Source: Nematostella vectensis (Eukaryota; Cnidaria; Anthozoa; Actiniaria; Edwardsiidae). From it: a stretch of 64,000 nucleotides of DNA. Below, in pieces: positions 50,638-61,399 of the stretch. Within the stretch, counting starts at the first letter, position 1; every line of letters starts with the position of its first letter. The stretch lies in the NCBI RefSeq assembly GCF_932526225.1, contig NC_064048.1, forward strand, positions 6,678,627 to 6,742,626. Direction: 5' to 3'. The position numbers and the translations under genes are program-made. The notes under the pieces were generated by a model that saw only the letters and a program-made list of their open reading frames with translations, made no database searches and was not told the DNA's origin.

Positions 50638-53342
50638 CTTGTTGCTTCGTAGAAATACAATGCAGGTTAGCCAGCGGGCGGTTAAAGAGGTAAAAAGGGG
50701 ATTTAATCGGGAATTAAAATACAATAGATCAAAGATAGTAGGCAATGTAATGAAAATAATAGAATGTTCAAACATATTATTGTCCATTTGATTGCAACGT
50801 TGAATTCCTGTAACAAATATACAAAGAGTTTTATCTCTCCTCCTTGAATCTATTAGTCATCTAGGTGGACAAGCAGGTCCTTTGCAGGCAATTTTTATTT
50901 ACTTTTATAAAGAAAAATTGTTTTCCTTGAAATAAAACACGACTGCCTTATTTTGACACGAATCAACAAAATTAACTCATTCCAAGCATGGAACTGGTTC
51001 AAGTTTCTTCTGTTTCATACCCGAAGTACAAAGGTCTCTCAGACTGCGTTGTTTATTAGCGCCCGACCGATAAATTTAACTTTTTTTAAACGTCGAGGCG
51101 GCCACCGGGTTTGTTTAGATATCTGTGAGGCGCCAATTGTAGTTGATTTTGATTATTTAGAAATTGATGAGGGTAACACTTCAGAGTAAAAATATTTAGA
51201 TGAAGTAAGTTAAAACTGCAGCGATGGGCACAATACATTCTCCTAAAAGAGATCCTCAACAATGCCGATATGGGAAAACAACTTTAGCGATAAGCATGCA
51301 TGGACAGAGATTCATGAAGAAAAATTTTTATTGGAATGAGATAATTATAATAACCATAACAAGTAAGGTAATCCAAATATTTTGGTTAAAAGCCGGAACA
51401 ATTGACTTGTGTTTCTTGTTCTTTTAATGTCCCTGCCCCTCTAAAACAGTTTTCTTTCTTGATCAAAGGGAAGTTAAGGAAATGATAGATGGATAAGATA
51501 AATAGAATAATACAATTGCAAATGTCTATGTATACAATTCAGCAGCTTAGAAGCCTAAGTCAGGGGCGTACGCAGGATTTTAACAAGTTGCAGTCAAAGC
51601 ATTCAAAAGCTGAATGAGGGCGTGGCCCCTCATCCTGCATCCCCGTGAAGATTTCATAGCTCCCGCTTTTGGGTTTGAAATTGGCGTCAATGCGTCAGAC
51701 TTTTAAGAATATTACACGATCCTCTGTCATCCTCGTTCTGAAATAGGACTTCAGTCGTCGCGTGGCACTGAACGACATAACAATATGTTCGAAATCTTCT
51801 GTAGACTACCATGATTAAGAAAATTATATTTTTTTATCCTCATCATATATATAAAACTACGTACATAAAAAATGAATAAGTAAACATTTGATTTTTCTCC
51901 TCTTTATGCAACTAAGATTGCCAAATTTTTTTGCAGTCCAGTGACTGCAGGCTTAAAGGCTGCGAACGCCCCTGTAAGTCTATGTCTATTGTCTACAATT
52001 CTCCAGTTTAATCCTCTCAATCCTATTGGAACACTGTCGAGGAATGTTAAATATGAAACAGAAATAAAATTCCATCATTACCAATCCAGTTCTTGCTTTT
52101 AAAGATTGGAATTCCTAAACAGCTAGCTATTCTCGTTATATCCGGGGAGCTCACTTGTGATTGGCTAAGGGTTTATTGACCGATTGAACCGATTGAACTT
52201 TAGCGGCCTGTGACTACCTCGAGTTTCGCTTTAATGTGTCTGCTTTTAGAAAGTCCAGTGCCAATGCATTTAATCTACAGAGTTCCTGTTTGCTTCGTAG
52301 AAATACAATGCAGGTTAGCCAGCGGGCGGTTAAAGAGGTAAAACGGGGATATAATCGGGAATTAAAATACAATAGATCAAAGATAGTAGGCAATGTAATG
52401 AAACAATAGAATGTACAAACATATTATTGTCCATTTGATTGCAACGTTAAATCCCTGTTACAAATATACAAAGAGTTGTATCTCTCCTCCTTGAATCTAA
52501 AAATTATCTAGGTGGACACGCAGGTAATTTGCAGTCAATTTTAAAATAAAATACGACTGCCTTATTTTTACACGAATAAGCAAAATAACTCGGTCCAAGA
52601 ATGGAACTGGCTCAAGTTTCTTCTGTTTCATACCCGAAGTACAAAGGTCTCTCAGACTGCGTTGTTTATTAGCGCCCGACCGATAAATTTAACCTATTTA
52701 AAACGTCGAGGCGGCCACCGGGTTTGTTTAGATATCTGTGAGGCGCCAATTGTAGTTGATTTTGATTATTTAGAAATTGATGAGGGTAACACTTCACAGT
52801 AAAACTATTTAGATGAAGTAAGTTAAAACTGCAGCGATGGGCACAATACATTCTCCTAAAAGAGATCCTCAACAATGCCGATATGGGTAAACAAGTCTAG
52901 CGATAAGCATGCATGGACAGAGATTCATGAAGTAAAATTTTTATTGGAATGAGATAATAATAATAACCATAACAAGTAAGGTAATCCAAATATTTTGGTT
53001 AAAAGCCGGAACAATTGTCTTGTGTTTCTTGTTCTTATTGTCTACAATTCTTCAGTTTAATCCTTTCAATCCTATTGGAACACTGTCGAGGAATGTTAAA
53101 TATGAAACAGAAATAAACTTCCATCATTACCAATCCAGTTCTTGCTTTTAAAGATTGGAATTCCCAAACAGCTAGCTATTCCCGTTATATCCGGGGAGCT
53201 CACTTGTGATTGGCTAAGGGTTGATTGACCGATTGAACCGATTGAACTTTAGCGGCCTGTGACTACCTCGAGTTTCGCTTTAATGTGACTGCTTTTAGAA
53301 AGTCCAGTGCCAACGCATTTAATCTACAGAGTTCCTGTTTGA
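50638..53342. repeat. Local tandem segmental duplication
   Basis: 50,638-51,424 recurs at 52,290-53,036, and 51,985-52,290 recurs at 53,036-53,342 with a few percent difference. The left copy carries about 560 bp extra, containing a MITE. Confidence 0.9.
51561..51974. mobile_element. hAT-like MITE
   Basis: Ends caggggcgtacgcagg and ctgcgaacgcccctg, flanked on both sides by taagt (possible short target duplication). Absent from the second copy of the segmental duplication, so it inserted after or was lost. Confidence 0.65.
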
Positions 53343-54235
53343 AACATTGCGTTTATCAATAACTCGAGATGGAAATCGTGTCAGCGTTTTTTCGAAATTG
53401 ACGAATGTCCGCAGAATATTGAGAATCGCAGTAATTTAAACATTACGACACCTGAAAAAATAGTTTTTTTAGTCTTCTTCCGAAAAAAATACCTGTCAAT
53501 ATTCAAAACAATATAGAGGTACGTGATTGTATGGAAATCAACCAACTTTAGGCCAAGAAATACAATCCAGCTATTCCCAAGGCGCTTTCCTTGAAGATCA
53601 CAAACTTGGCTGCAAGGAAAACGCGCATTTTTTTTTTTTTTTTGGGGGGGGGGGGCAGCTTTATATTTTCAAATCAGCCCATTTCGATATTGTATTTTGT
53701 AAAATCCGCTATTCTATTGTCATTCCAAAGTGCTTTACGAAGCCACGAATAATCCCTAGAGATTTAATTTGTTGTTAGTGCTACGCGCTCCCTTAGGCGG
53801 TAGGGTAACATTGTTGTACCGGTCTAGAAATGTTCGACGAATAAAGCGACGCTAGCGCGCCGTAAATTGAATCAATAAGAAGCTCGACCAGACGTGTACT
53901 GCTCTATGCGCGTTTACGGCCATACGCTCGGACCTCAACCGAACCAGAACGGTGCGACTCTGGCTCTCAGTTTTATCTAGGTCTTAGCCAAGAAAACGCC
54001 GCCGTTTTATGCTCCCCTCAATGGCAAGTCACACAAACCATCCATTTCCATCGGCTAATTTTAGCAAATCAAATATATTCAATAATATATCATACTTTAC
54101 TAGTAGTAGGATTTTGGCGCAGCTGGCACAAGTTTTTCATCATCCCAAATTTCATTCCAAAATGGCGCAAAAGTCTCCGCCAAGCCTCGCGACCTGCACA
54201 TGTGCGAGTTTGCCCAAGACTCCTTGCACACACGA
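53343..54235. other. No gene seen
   Basis: A partial relative of the 23.3-24.4-kb element lies near 53,800-53,990. Confidence 0.5.
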
Positions 54236-54632
54236 ACACGACCACACCCACCTGTCAATCACTTTGTCACGTGATGGCCACGCCCACCTGTCAATCACTT
54301 TGTCACGTGACGGACACGCCCACCTGTCAATCACTTTGTCAAAAAACCTGTCAATCACTTTGTCACGTGATGGCCACGCCCACTTGTCAATCACTTTGTC
54401 ACGTGACGGACACGCCCACCTGTCAATCACTTTGTCAAAAAACCTGTCAATCACTTTGTCACGTGACGGACACGCCCACCTGTCAATCACTTTGTCACGT
54501 GACGGACACGCCCACCTGTCAATCACTTTGTCAAAAAACCTGTCAATCATTTTGTCGAAAACCTGTCAATCATTTTGTCACGTGATAGCCACGCCTACTT
54601 GTCAATCATTTTGTCACGTGATAGCCACGCCC
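54236..54632. repeat. 36-bp minisatellite with repeated CACGTGA
   Basis: About a dozen units of cctgtcaatcactttgtcac plus gtgatggccacgccca, some shortened. Most units contain TCACGTGA, a bHLH-type E-box palindrome. It lies 0.4-0.8 kb upstream of the polymerase gene. Confidence 0.9.
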
Positions 54633-54639
54633 ATTTGAT

Positions 54640-55015
54640 CGTCGAAAATGGCGTGATGAGTTCGGTCGGTTAGGTGGAGGGGTGTGGGCCGGGGTTTACA
54701 CTTCCGAGCTAATTTGACCAGAGAGAGATGTCCCTCCCAGAGGTCCTCATACCAGCCCTAGGTTACCATGGAGATGAAAATGATTCTTGTGAGAGACTCT
54801 CTGGGGGAACCCCCCCCCCCTCACGTGACTGTGGGGGTGAGAAATAAGAGATTGAGTTTTTGACGGTGTCCCTGTGGGAGGCCCCAGCTAGGAGTATGAA
54901 AAGTGAGGGTGAATTTTTTTCATACCACGCCACGTCTCAGGTCCTAGACTACCATGGAGATGAAAATGGCTCCTGTGGTGGGTTGATGGAACTCCTGCGG
55001 AGGAGGTTGTGAAGG
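54640..55015 (+). promoter_or_regulatory. Leader region of the polymerase element
   Basis: The motif taccatggagatgaaaatg occurs twice (about 54,765 and 54,950), each after aggtccta/aggtcctca-like text. It may be the left edge of the element or its promoter. No TATA box stands out. Confidence 0.3.
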
Positions 55016-58000
55016 ATGGGGGTGAGTCCTCTTTACACCACTGAGAAGCGTCTCAATGTTCTACCAACACAGACTGGTGAAGACGTGTCGGAGTTGTCCC
55101 ACCAGACCCCCAATGAGATTCTGGAATCTTGGTTTAAAGACATAACTGGTTTGATAGAAATGGAAAACCAAACGGTGAGACAGTTGAAGGATCTGAAGGT
55201 GAAAGATCTGAAAGCCCTCGCCAAGGAGCGGGGTATCCCAAGATATTACTGGATGCGGAGAGACGAGCTCGTCGGGGCGCTGACCAGCACGTCACCACCA
55301 CCACCACCCCGGCGGGTCCCTTTACCCAAACTTCTCAAAGGGCTACCACGTCCGCCTGATATTATCCCATCCAACACGTCGGAGAGTATTCTCGACGGCC
55401 CGATACCTGAGATTGATGTCCCCATTCTCAAACCCTCCAAACCCACACGGAGTTCCCACGTCCAATCACTTAAGCATTTTGCAAACAGGACAGTCAACTC
55501 GATCAAGAGCGAGTTAGATGAGTTTGCGGATTGGATACTATCTTATGTCCCTGAGCCCATCAAAAAGACCGCCAAAGAGGCTGTAGATAAACGGGTCAAA
55601 CGTCTGAAGGAGAGGATTAAGCGTTTACACGGGGAAGCGGAAGATCGCTTCACACCCAAGGAGCAAAAGACGGCGTTGAAGGGATATCTTAAGACTTATG
55701 GGATAGCCGGACAGGAGGGTTACGGTCCCAAGGAGTTTATCACCAAGATCAGACCAAAGGTTATCAAACTCGTCAATGACCGAAAGAAGCCCATCAAGGT
55801 CAAGTTTGTCTTTACCTGCAGGTATATAAAAGAAGATCTGGCTACAGGTCAGATTGAGGAGGAGCTGGGATATCATCATACAGAAAAGCCTGAGATCGTG
55901 ACGGAGTCGACTGATTTCTCTGATTTGTTTAATGTAATGACGAATCCTTTGATCGGATTAGTCGAAAAGTTCCAGAAGCAAGGCTCTGGGTGGCAGTTTG
56001 ATCGGGTGGAGTACTTTGATATTAACATTGATCCCTTTGATCCTCTCTCCGGGAGCTCGTATGTTGAACTACCAAAGGAGTTAGCGGTAAAGAAGGCGAT
56101 TATCAATGTGAGGAATGAGAATGATCACAAGTGTTTCAAGTGGGCGGTAACCTCCGCCGTGTACCCCAAGAGGGATAACCCTCAAAGACTCAGTAGAAAG
56201 ATGATGGAGAACTCTGAGAGATTCGACTGGTCGGGGATAGAGTTCCCCGTCTCGTTGAGACAGATCGACAAGTTTGAGAGACAGAACCCACATACAGTCA
56301 ATGTGTTTACGTATGAGGAGAAGAAAATATGTCCATTGAGGATCAGTGGGAAGGATCCATTCAATGCAATCAATCTACTTCTCATCTCAAACGGCGAGAC
56401 GAGTCATTACTGCTGGATAAAGGACGTGATGTCGTTAGTGTCTAGTCAAATTGATAAGTATCACCATACCCGATTCCTATGTTTTAGGTGTCTAAACTCG
56501 TTTCGGTGTGAAATGGCGTTGGAGAAACATTACGAGTACTGCTCAAAGAACGAGTCGGTCAGGATAGAGATGCCGATGGATAAAGACGGTAAGCCCCTTT
56601 ACACTAGATTCGTGAACTTTAACAGAAAAATGCGGGTTCCCTTTGTCGTCTACGCAGACTTTGAGAGCTTCACAGAGAATATAGACACTTGCTCCCCAGA
56701 TGAGAGCAGGAGTTTCACTAAACAATATCAGAAACACAAACCGTCAGGCTTCTGCTATCTCATCAAATGCATTGATGACGGTGTGTTTTCACCCAAGCTG
56801 GTTCAGAGGACGGTCCAAGGGTCTGCCGAGGATGTCGCGCAGCTGTTTGTGGAGTCTCTCGAGTCAGACATCAAGGAGATTTACAATAAGTTCAAGTTCC
56901 CCAAGGAGGTGGAGATGACGCGGGAGGATGAGATGAACTATGACAATGTCACTCATTGCCACATCTGTGAGGGTGAGTTAGGAGAGGACAAGGTTTTGGA
57001 CCATTGCCACCTCACCGGGAAGTACAGAGGTGCTGCTCACAACGAATGCAACCTTCGATTTAGAGCTCCAAAGTTCTTTCCTGTTCTCTTTCATAACCTC
57101 TCCGGGTATGATTCACACTTGTTTGTCAAGAATCTTGGTACGTCGGAGGGTAAAATAAACTGCATACCTAATAACGAGGAGAAGTATATCTCTTTCACAA
57201 AACAGGTTGTGGTCGACAGGTTTACGAACAAAGAGGGCAAACAGGTTGACGTTAAGCGTGATATCAGGTTTATCGACAGTTTCAAGTTCATGTCCGCTAG
57301 CCTCGACAGTCTAGTGAAGAATTTACCGAGAGAGTCTTTCAAGAACCTCACGACTTACTATGAGGGAGAACAGTTACAGCTGTTGTTGAGGAAGGGCGTC
57401 TTCCCATACGACTGGTTCTGTAACTTTGATCAACTAGACGCTATCCAACTTCCGCCTAAAGAAGCGTTTTACTCGACTCTCAACGATACGGACATATCGG
57501 AGGAAGATTACCAACACGCGCAAAAAGTGTGGGAAACCTTCAAGATGAGCACCATGAGGGATTACCACGATCTCTATCTTGAGTCGGACGTGCTCCTGTT
57601 GGCAGACGTTTTCGAGAACTTTAGAGATGTCTGTCTCGAGAACTATGGCCTGGACCCAGCCTGGTACTACACAGCACCCGGACTGGCTTGGGATGCAGCC
57701 CTAAAGATCACAAGGGTAGAGTTGGAGTTGCTGACCGATTGCGATATGTTACTCATGTTTGAGGAGGGTATTCGCGGAGGTGTCTCCATGATATCCACCA
57801 GACATAGTAAGGCAAACAACCCCTACATGAGAGAGTACGATCCCAACCTACCGACAAAGTACATTACCTACCTGGATGCAAACAACTTGTACGGCTGGGC
57901 GATGAGTAAACCTCTGCCCACTCACGGGTTCAGATGGATGACGGACCAAGAGCTGAAGGAGTGGGGACGTCACCCATGCGTCGTGGAGGTTGACATGGTG

Positions 58001-59059
58001 TATCCACATCACCTTCATGATTCACATGATGACTACCCGTTAGCTCCAGAGAGCATCAAGATTAACAAGGTAGGCAAGTTGATCCCAAACCTTAACAACA
58101 AAACAAAGTACGTCGTCCACCATGAGACTCTGAAACTTTATGAAAGTCTTGGGTTAAAAGTCACGAAGGTTCATAGGGGTATCACCTTTGAGGAGTCTGG
58201 ATGGTTGAAGACCTACATTGACCTAAACACGAGCCTCAGAGCAAAAGCGACAAACGATTTCGAGAAAGATTTTTTCAAGTTAATGAACAACTCTGTTTTC
58301 GGGAAAACCATGGAGAACATTAGAAACAGGGTGGACATCCGGCTGATCACAAACGAGAAACAGGCTAGGAAACTAATATCAAAGCCTAATTACAAGCATC
58401 GTACCATCTTTTGTGAAAACCTTGCGGCTATCCACATGAGGAAGACGAGACTGGTTTTCAACAAGCCCGTCTACTTGGGTATGTGTATCCTGGATCTGAG
58501 TAAGAATCTCATGTATGATTTTCACTACGGTTACGTTAAACCAAAGTATGGTGACAAGGCAAAGTTGCTGTTTACAGACACGGATAGTCTGATGTACGAG
58601 ATAGAGACGGAGGATTTTTACAAGGACATTAGCGGTGATGTGAGATCCATGTTTGACACAAGCAACTATCCAAGGAATCACCCGTCTGGCATCGAGTCAG
58701 GGTTGAACAAGAAGATCATTGGCATGTTCAAGGATGAGACTGGAGGTCTACAAATCACAGAGTTCGTCGGGCTGAGAGCTAAACTCTACTCGTACAGGAT
58801 GGACGGTGGTGGAGAAGCGAAGAAATGCAAGGGTGTCAAGAGGGCAGTCGTAAAGAAAACCATCAGTCTCGATAATTACAAGGATTGCTTGTTTGGTAAG
58901 GAGCCTCAGATGAGGATGATGAATGTCATCAGGAGTCATGGACACAATGTCTACACCGAGACGGTGAACAAGAGGGCGCTATCTCACGAGGACGACAAGA
59001 GAATCATCTGTGACGATGGTATTCACACCCACGCTCACGGTTATCTCGGGAGTGTCTGA
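55016..59059 (+). CDS. polB: Protein-primed-type family B DNA polymerase (Polinton/virus type), intact
   Basis: 1,347 codons without a stop. A DNA polymerase that would copy the element. Order of domains: SAP/Rho-N-like helix pair (about residues 54-90), Pro-rich linker, C2H2-like zinc motif (C489...C492...H/C to about 509), ExoI D548-x-E550, a CHIC...DHCHLTG...H...C HNH/endonuclease-VII-like insert (about 648-680), ExoII N694...D699, ExoIII Y854-x3-D858, motif A Y952-L-D-A-N-N-L-Y-G, motif B K1088...N1092-S-V-F-G-K, motif C D1188-T-D1190-S, and a KxY motif K1256-L-Y1258. All catalytic residues appear present. Single exon, unlike host genes nearby. The start ATG at 55,016 is the first in frame. 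The C-terminal 800 codons recur inverted at 61,598-64,000. Confidence 0.93.
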   Translation: MGVSPLYTTEKRLNVLPTQTGEDVSELSHQTPNEILESWFKDITGLIEMENQTVRQLKDLKVKDLKALAKERGIPRYYWMRRDELVGALTSTSPPPPPRRVPLPKLLKGLPRPPDIIPSNTSESILDGPIPEIDVPILKPSKPTRSSHVQSLKHFANRTVNSIKSELDEFADWILSYVPEPIKKTAKEAVDKRVKRLKERIKRLHGEAEDRFTPKEQKTALKGYLKTYGIAGQEGYGPKEFITKIRPKVIKLVNDRKKPIKVKFVFTCRYIKEDLATGQIEEELGYHHTEKPEIVTESTDFSDLFNVMTNPLIGLVEKFQKQGSGWQFDRVEYFDINIDPFDPLSGSSYVELPKELAVKKAIINVRNENDHKCFKWAVTSAVYPKRDNPQRLSRKMMENSERFDWSGIEFPVSLRQIDKFERQNPHTVNVFTYEEKKICPLRISGKDPFNAINLLLISNGETSHYCWIKDVMSLVSSQIDKYHHTRFLCFRCLNSFRCEMALEKHYEYCSKNESVRIEMPMDKDGKPLYTRFVNFNRKMRVPFVVYADFESFTENIDTCSPDESRSFTKQYQKHKPSGFCYLIKCIDDGVFSPKLVQRTVQGSAEDVAQLFVESLESDIKEIYNKFKFPKEVEMTREDEMNYDNVTHCHICEGELGEDKVLDHCHLTGKYRGAAHNECNLRFRAPKFFPVLFHNLSGYDSHLFVKNLGTSEGKINCIPNNEEKYISFTKQVVVDRFTNKEGKQVDVKRDIRFIDSFKFMSASLDSLVKNLPRESFKNLTTYYEGEQLQLLLRKGVFPYDWFCNFDQLDAIQLPPKEAFYSTLNDTDISEEDYQHAQKVWETFKMSTMRDYHDLYLESDVLLLADVFENFRDVCLENYGLDPAWYYTAPGLAWDAALKITRVELELLTDCDMLLMFEEGIRGGVSMISTRHSKANNPYMREYDPNLPTKYITYLDANNLYGWAMSKPLPTHGFRWMTDQELKEWGRHPCVVEVDMVYPHHLHDSHDDYPLAPESIKINKVGKLIPNLNNKTKYVVHHETLKLYESLGLKVTKVHRGITFEESGWLKTYIDLNTSLRAKATNDFEKDFFKLMNNSVFGKTMENIRNRVDIRLITNEKQARKLISKPNYKHRTIFCENLAAIHMRKTRLVFNKPVYLGMCILDLSKNLMYDFHYGYVKPKYGDKAKLLFTDTDSLMYEIETEDFYKDISGDVRSMFDTSNYPRNHPSGIESGLNKKIIGMFKDETGGLQITEFVGLRAKLYSYRMDGGGEAKKCKGVKRAVVKKTISLDNYKDCLFGKEPQMRMMNVIRSHGHNVYTETVNKRALSHEDDKRIICDDGIHTHAHGYLGSV

Positions 59060-59143
59060 GACAACCAACAGAGTGTGCTGACGAGAAAGTACGAGTCTAC
59101 TTAAATCCTACGAAGCATACTTTTAAAACACTTTAGTGTTATG
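56657..59143. repeat. Left arm of a perfect giant inverted repeat
   Basis: Matches the reverse complement of 61,514-64,000 base for base in length (2,487 bp, no indel) and in translated sequence. The true arm is longer because the right arm leaves the window. The inner edge is at ...cactttagtgttatg. Confidence 0.95.
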
Positions 59144-59229
59144 TTGGAGGAGAGTGCACTAAAATCAAAGAAGTATCGGGGAGAAATAAGTAGGATCTTG
59201 AGCATAACCAAGATAGATATTGAGTACAC

Positions 59230-59430
59230 CTTAACAGAATCCTGAACACAACCTAGCAAGCTCTTGAGTACAACTGAGCAGACTCTTGAGTACAACTGAG
59301 CAAGCTCTTGAGCACACTTGAGCACACCTGAGCAGACTCTTGAGTACAACTAAGCAAGCTCTTGAACACACCTGAGCAAGCTCTTGAGCACACCTGAGTA
59401 GGCTCTTTGGCATAACTAGGGAGGTTCTTG
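59230..59430. repeat. About 22-bp minisatellite
   Basis: Units such as gagcaagctcttgagcacac between the polymerase 3' end and the Cys-repeat gene. A - strand frame across it (AQELAQLYSRVCS...) ends with ITLKCFKSMLRRI in the arm and is likely an artefact. Confidence 0.85.
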
Positions 59431-59496
59431 AGAGTAACGTCAGGCAAGTCGATGTTTTGTAACGTAGGACGTGTTACAAAACTGGGTGGGTCAACG

Positions 59497-59856
59497 TCAA
59501 TTCACGATGCACATCTTGCAACGGCCCTTTCGTTCGCCGTGCCCGCATATTTGAGACCCTCCACATGGTTTACAGAATTGTCTCTGTCTGTTGTGCTCAC
59601 ATATCCGAGATCCCCCACACAGCCTGCAAATAGACTTGTGCTTGCCGTGCTCACATATCCCTCCCCCTTTACAGTCTTTGCAAACGTATCTTGTCCGTCC
59701 ATGCTCACAGACACTACCACCGCCGCACTCTCTGCATCGCGTCTTTCTTTTATTATGATGACATATCAGGTTACCCCGGCAGTCTCGTTTCACGGGGAGT
59801 GTCATCAGATCACCCACGGTAAGGTACTCTGACCGATCTGCTGTTTGTTCCCTCAT
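59497..59856 (-). CDS. CEHG/CxxCGG cysteine-repeat protein, 119 aa
   Basis: Five tandem units of about 19 residues: I-C-H/E-H-N/G-x6-C-x2-C-G/K-G-G/S (for example ICEHGKHKSICRLCGGS). Each has two CxxH- and CxxC-like pairs, fitting small zinc knuckles. Repeats of this kind are familiar from large DNA viruses and protists. The function is not known. Third of a compact - strand gene row, 137 bp after the ankyrin gene. Intronless. Confidence 0.75.
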   Translation of the reverse strand: MREQTADRSEYLTVGDLMTLPVKRDCRGNLICHHNKRKTRCRECGGGSVCEHGRTRYVCKDCKGGGICEHGKHKSICRLCGGSRICEHNRQRQFCKPCGGSQICGHGERKGRCKMCIVN

Positions 59857-59993
59857 TTCTCTAAACCAATCATGTCTTTAGACCAAGATTCCAGAACCCC
59901 ATCGATGGAGTGTTGATCTGCCAATACGAGACTCTCCGCCAACCGGCTCTTCTCCTCCTCATCCAAACACCAATCCCAAAACCTATCTGGATT

Positions 59994-60752
59994 TCAGGTG
60001 ATTGGCATGAGCTCCTCCTCCAAAACCTTGAAGAACTTTCGCTTGTGGTGGTGTCTGAAAAGCTCCTCATGCACCTCACCCCAACCGTAAGCTGGGTACA
60101 AACCTTTGAGTCTCCTGGGGAGGTGACACGCCATGAATCTCATAGTCCGCCCAAAACTCTTTGCTTCCCAACCCAGCAGCATCTTGACAACCCCCGTGTG
60201 ACAGCCGGTGGCTGCTCCGCGCAGGGCTCTCTCATACGATTCAACCCCCGCCTCCCTACATCTCTTGACAGTCTCAACGTCTCCCAGGGTGACCGCCAGC
60301 GTCGTGGCATCGTCAATGTCGTCGTAAAGGTTCTCACCTAGCTCCTCACACACATCAGCCACGAGATCATTACCCACCATCACTGCAGCTGCTGAGGCAT
60401 CACCAAAGTCTCTCAGACCACGCTCCTGGAGAAGATGTAGAACGTCAACGTGACCACCACGCGCTGCAGCCACCAAGGCTCTCCTAAGGTCTTTCGCACC
60501 AAACTCTACACACAGTTCAACAACCTCTTCATGTCCCTCCCGCGCCGCAGCCTCCATGGTCTCTTCAAAGTCTGTAGCACCCCACTCTTCATACATCTCA
60601 ACAATCTCAACGTGACCTCCCACCACCGCTTGGACCATAGCCCAGTCGAGGTCTACCGCATCATACTCTGCATACTTTTTGATAACTTCTACGAGACCCA
60701 CCCGTGCCGCGTATGCCATCACACCGTCGACGTCTACCCCGAACCGCTCCAT
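59994..60752 (-). CDS. Ankyrin-repeat protein, 252 aa
   Basis: About six to seven repeats of roughly 30 residues with the pattern A-A-x-x-G-H-x-x-V-V-E-L-C-x-E-x-G (for example AAAREGHEEVVELCVEFGAK and AAARGGHVDVLHLLQERG). They resemble the degenerate ankyrin arrays of giant viruses, with no F-box or other C-terminal domain seen. It starts 21 bp after the Rpb7-like stop, so the two are probably co-transcribed. Role likely protein-protein contact; host target unknown. Confidence 0.8.
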   Translation of the reverse strand: MERFGVDVDGVMAYAARVGLVEVIKKYAEYDAVDLDWAMVQAVVGGHVEIVEMYEEWGATDFEETMEAAAREGHEEVVELCVEFGAKDLRRALVAAARGGHVDVLHLLQERGLRDFGDASAAAVMVGNDLVADVCEELGENLYDDIDDATTLAVTLGDVETVKRCREAGVESYERALRGAATGCHTGVVKMLLGWEAKSFGRTMRFMACHLPRRLKGLYPAYGWGEVHEELFRHHHKRKFFKVLEEELMPIT

Positions 60753-60773
60753 CCTGCTGAACCTGCCGCGTCT

Positions 60774-61295
60774 CTAGACCACTTTCTTCAAATCCTTTTG
60801 ACACTTTGCGTTAGGTGCCCTCTCAGAGATGACACCCAAGCAGCTGAAACCTCTCTCACCATACCTGACCGTTGTTACTGTGACGAGAACAGTGTCGCCC
60901 TCCTTAATCCTCTCACCCTCCCTCACGTAGCAGTTGGAGCACGCCTCAAAGACGTACCCGTCGAGAGAGGTAGACGGGATCACAACCTTTTGTATATCTG
61001 AAACCTCCAAGAGGACACCACCGGCCCAGACCATCCGCACCTCCCCAACAAGCTCACCCCCAACCCGCGGCCTCAACGTCTCCACCTCAAAACTCACTCT
61101 AAAGATGGTGTCACAAACATTGACAACCTCCGTCAAGCGTCCCACCGAGAGGACCCACCCGAGCTCCCTCGTGCACTCCCCCACCACCGTACTGACGATC
61201 TCATCCCTGACGTGGTTCATTATTTCACTGTCCAAGTATTTGGGGTCAAGGAACAGACGTCTCTTGATCACCACCTTCCTCAGAGCGTCTCCCAT
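60774..61295 (-). CDS. Rpb7-like RNA polymerase subunit (virus type), 173 aa
   Basis: The length and two-part layout fit the Rpb7/RpoE family, which forms the stalk of RNA polymerase. The N-terminal half (about 1-80) is the tip-type domain with FLDPKYLDSEIMNHVRDEIV and VGECTRELGWVLSVGRLTEV. The second half (about 80-160) is S1/OB-like: GGELVGEVRMVWAGGVLLEV ... VVIPSTSL, GDTVLVTVTTVRYGE. Homologues are found in nucleocytoplasmic large DNA viruses as well as in all eukaryotes. The intronless form and its place between ankyrin and polymerase genes suggest the viral type. First gene of the - strand row. Confidence 0.7.
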   Translation of the reverse strand: MGDALRKVVIKRRLFLDPKYLDSEIMNHVRDEIVSTVVGECTRELGWVLSVGRLTEVVNVCDTIFRVSFEVETLRPRVGGELVGEVRMVWAGGVLLEVSDIQKVVIPSTSLDGYVFEACSNCYVREGERIKEGDTVLVTVTTVRYGERGFSCLGVISERAPNAKCQKDLKKVV

Positions 61296-61399
61296 CTTTG
61301 TTGTAGCCGCAACACCTTTAGGCCTCCTCAGCGATGTGGTGTGAAAAAGCCCATTATTTTCACACTGTGTGGAGAGGACCCGTCTCCACCCTTCACAAT

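Noticed and set aside
50374-50787. 137-aa - strand ORF around the putative first exon
   Set aside because: It is in a different frame from the signal-like ATG, crosses the donor, and half of it lies in a duplicated non-coding segment.
54009-54638. 209-aa ORF with repeated HLSITLS text
   Set aside because: Product of the 36-bp minisatellite. Both strands are open because 36 is divisible by three.
59101-59447. - strand Cys-containing ORFs (AQELAQLYSRVCS type)
   Set aside because: Encoded by the 22-bp minisatellite. Kept only as a note because the tail matches the right-arm ORF.
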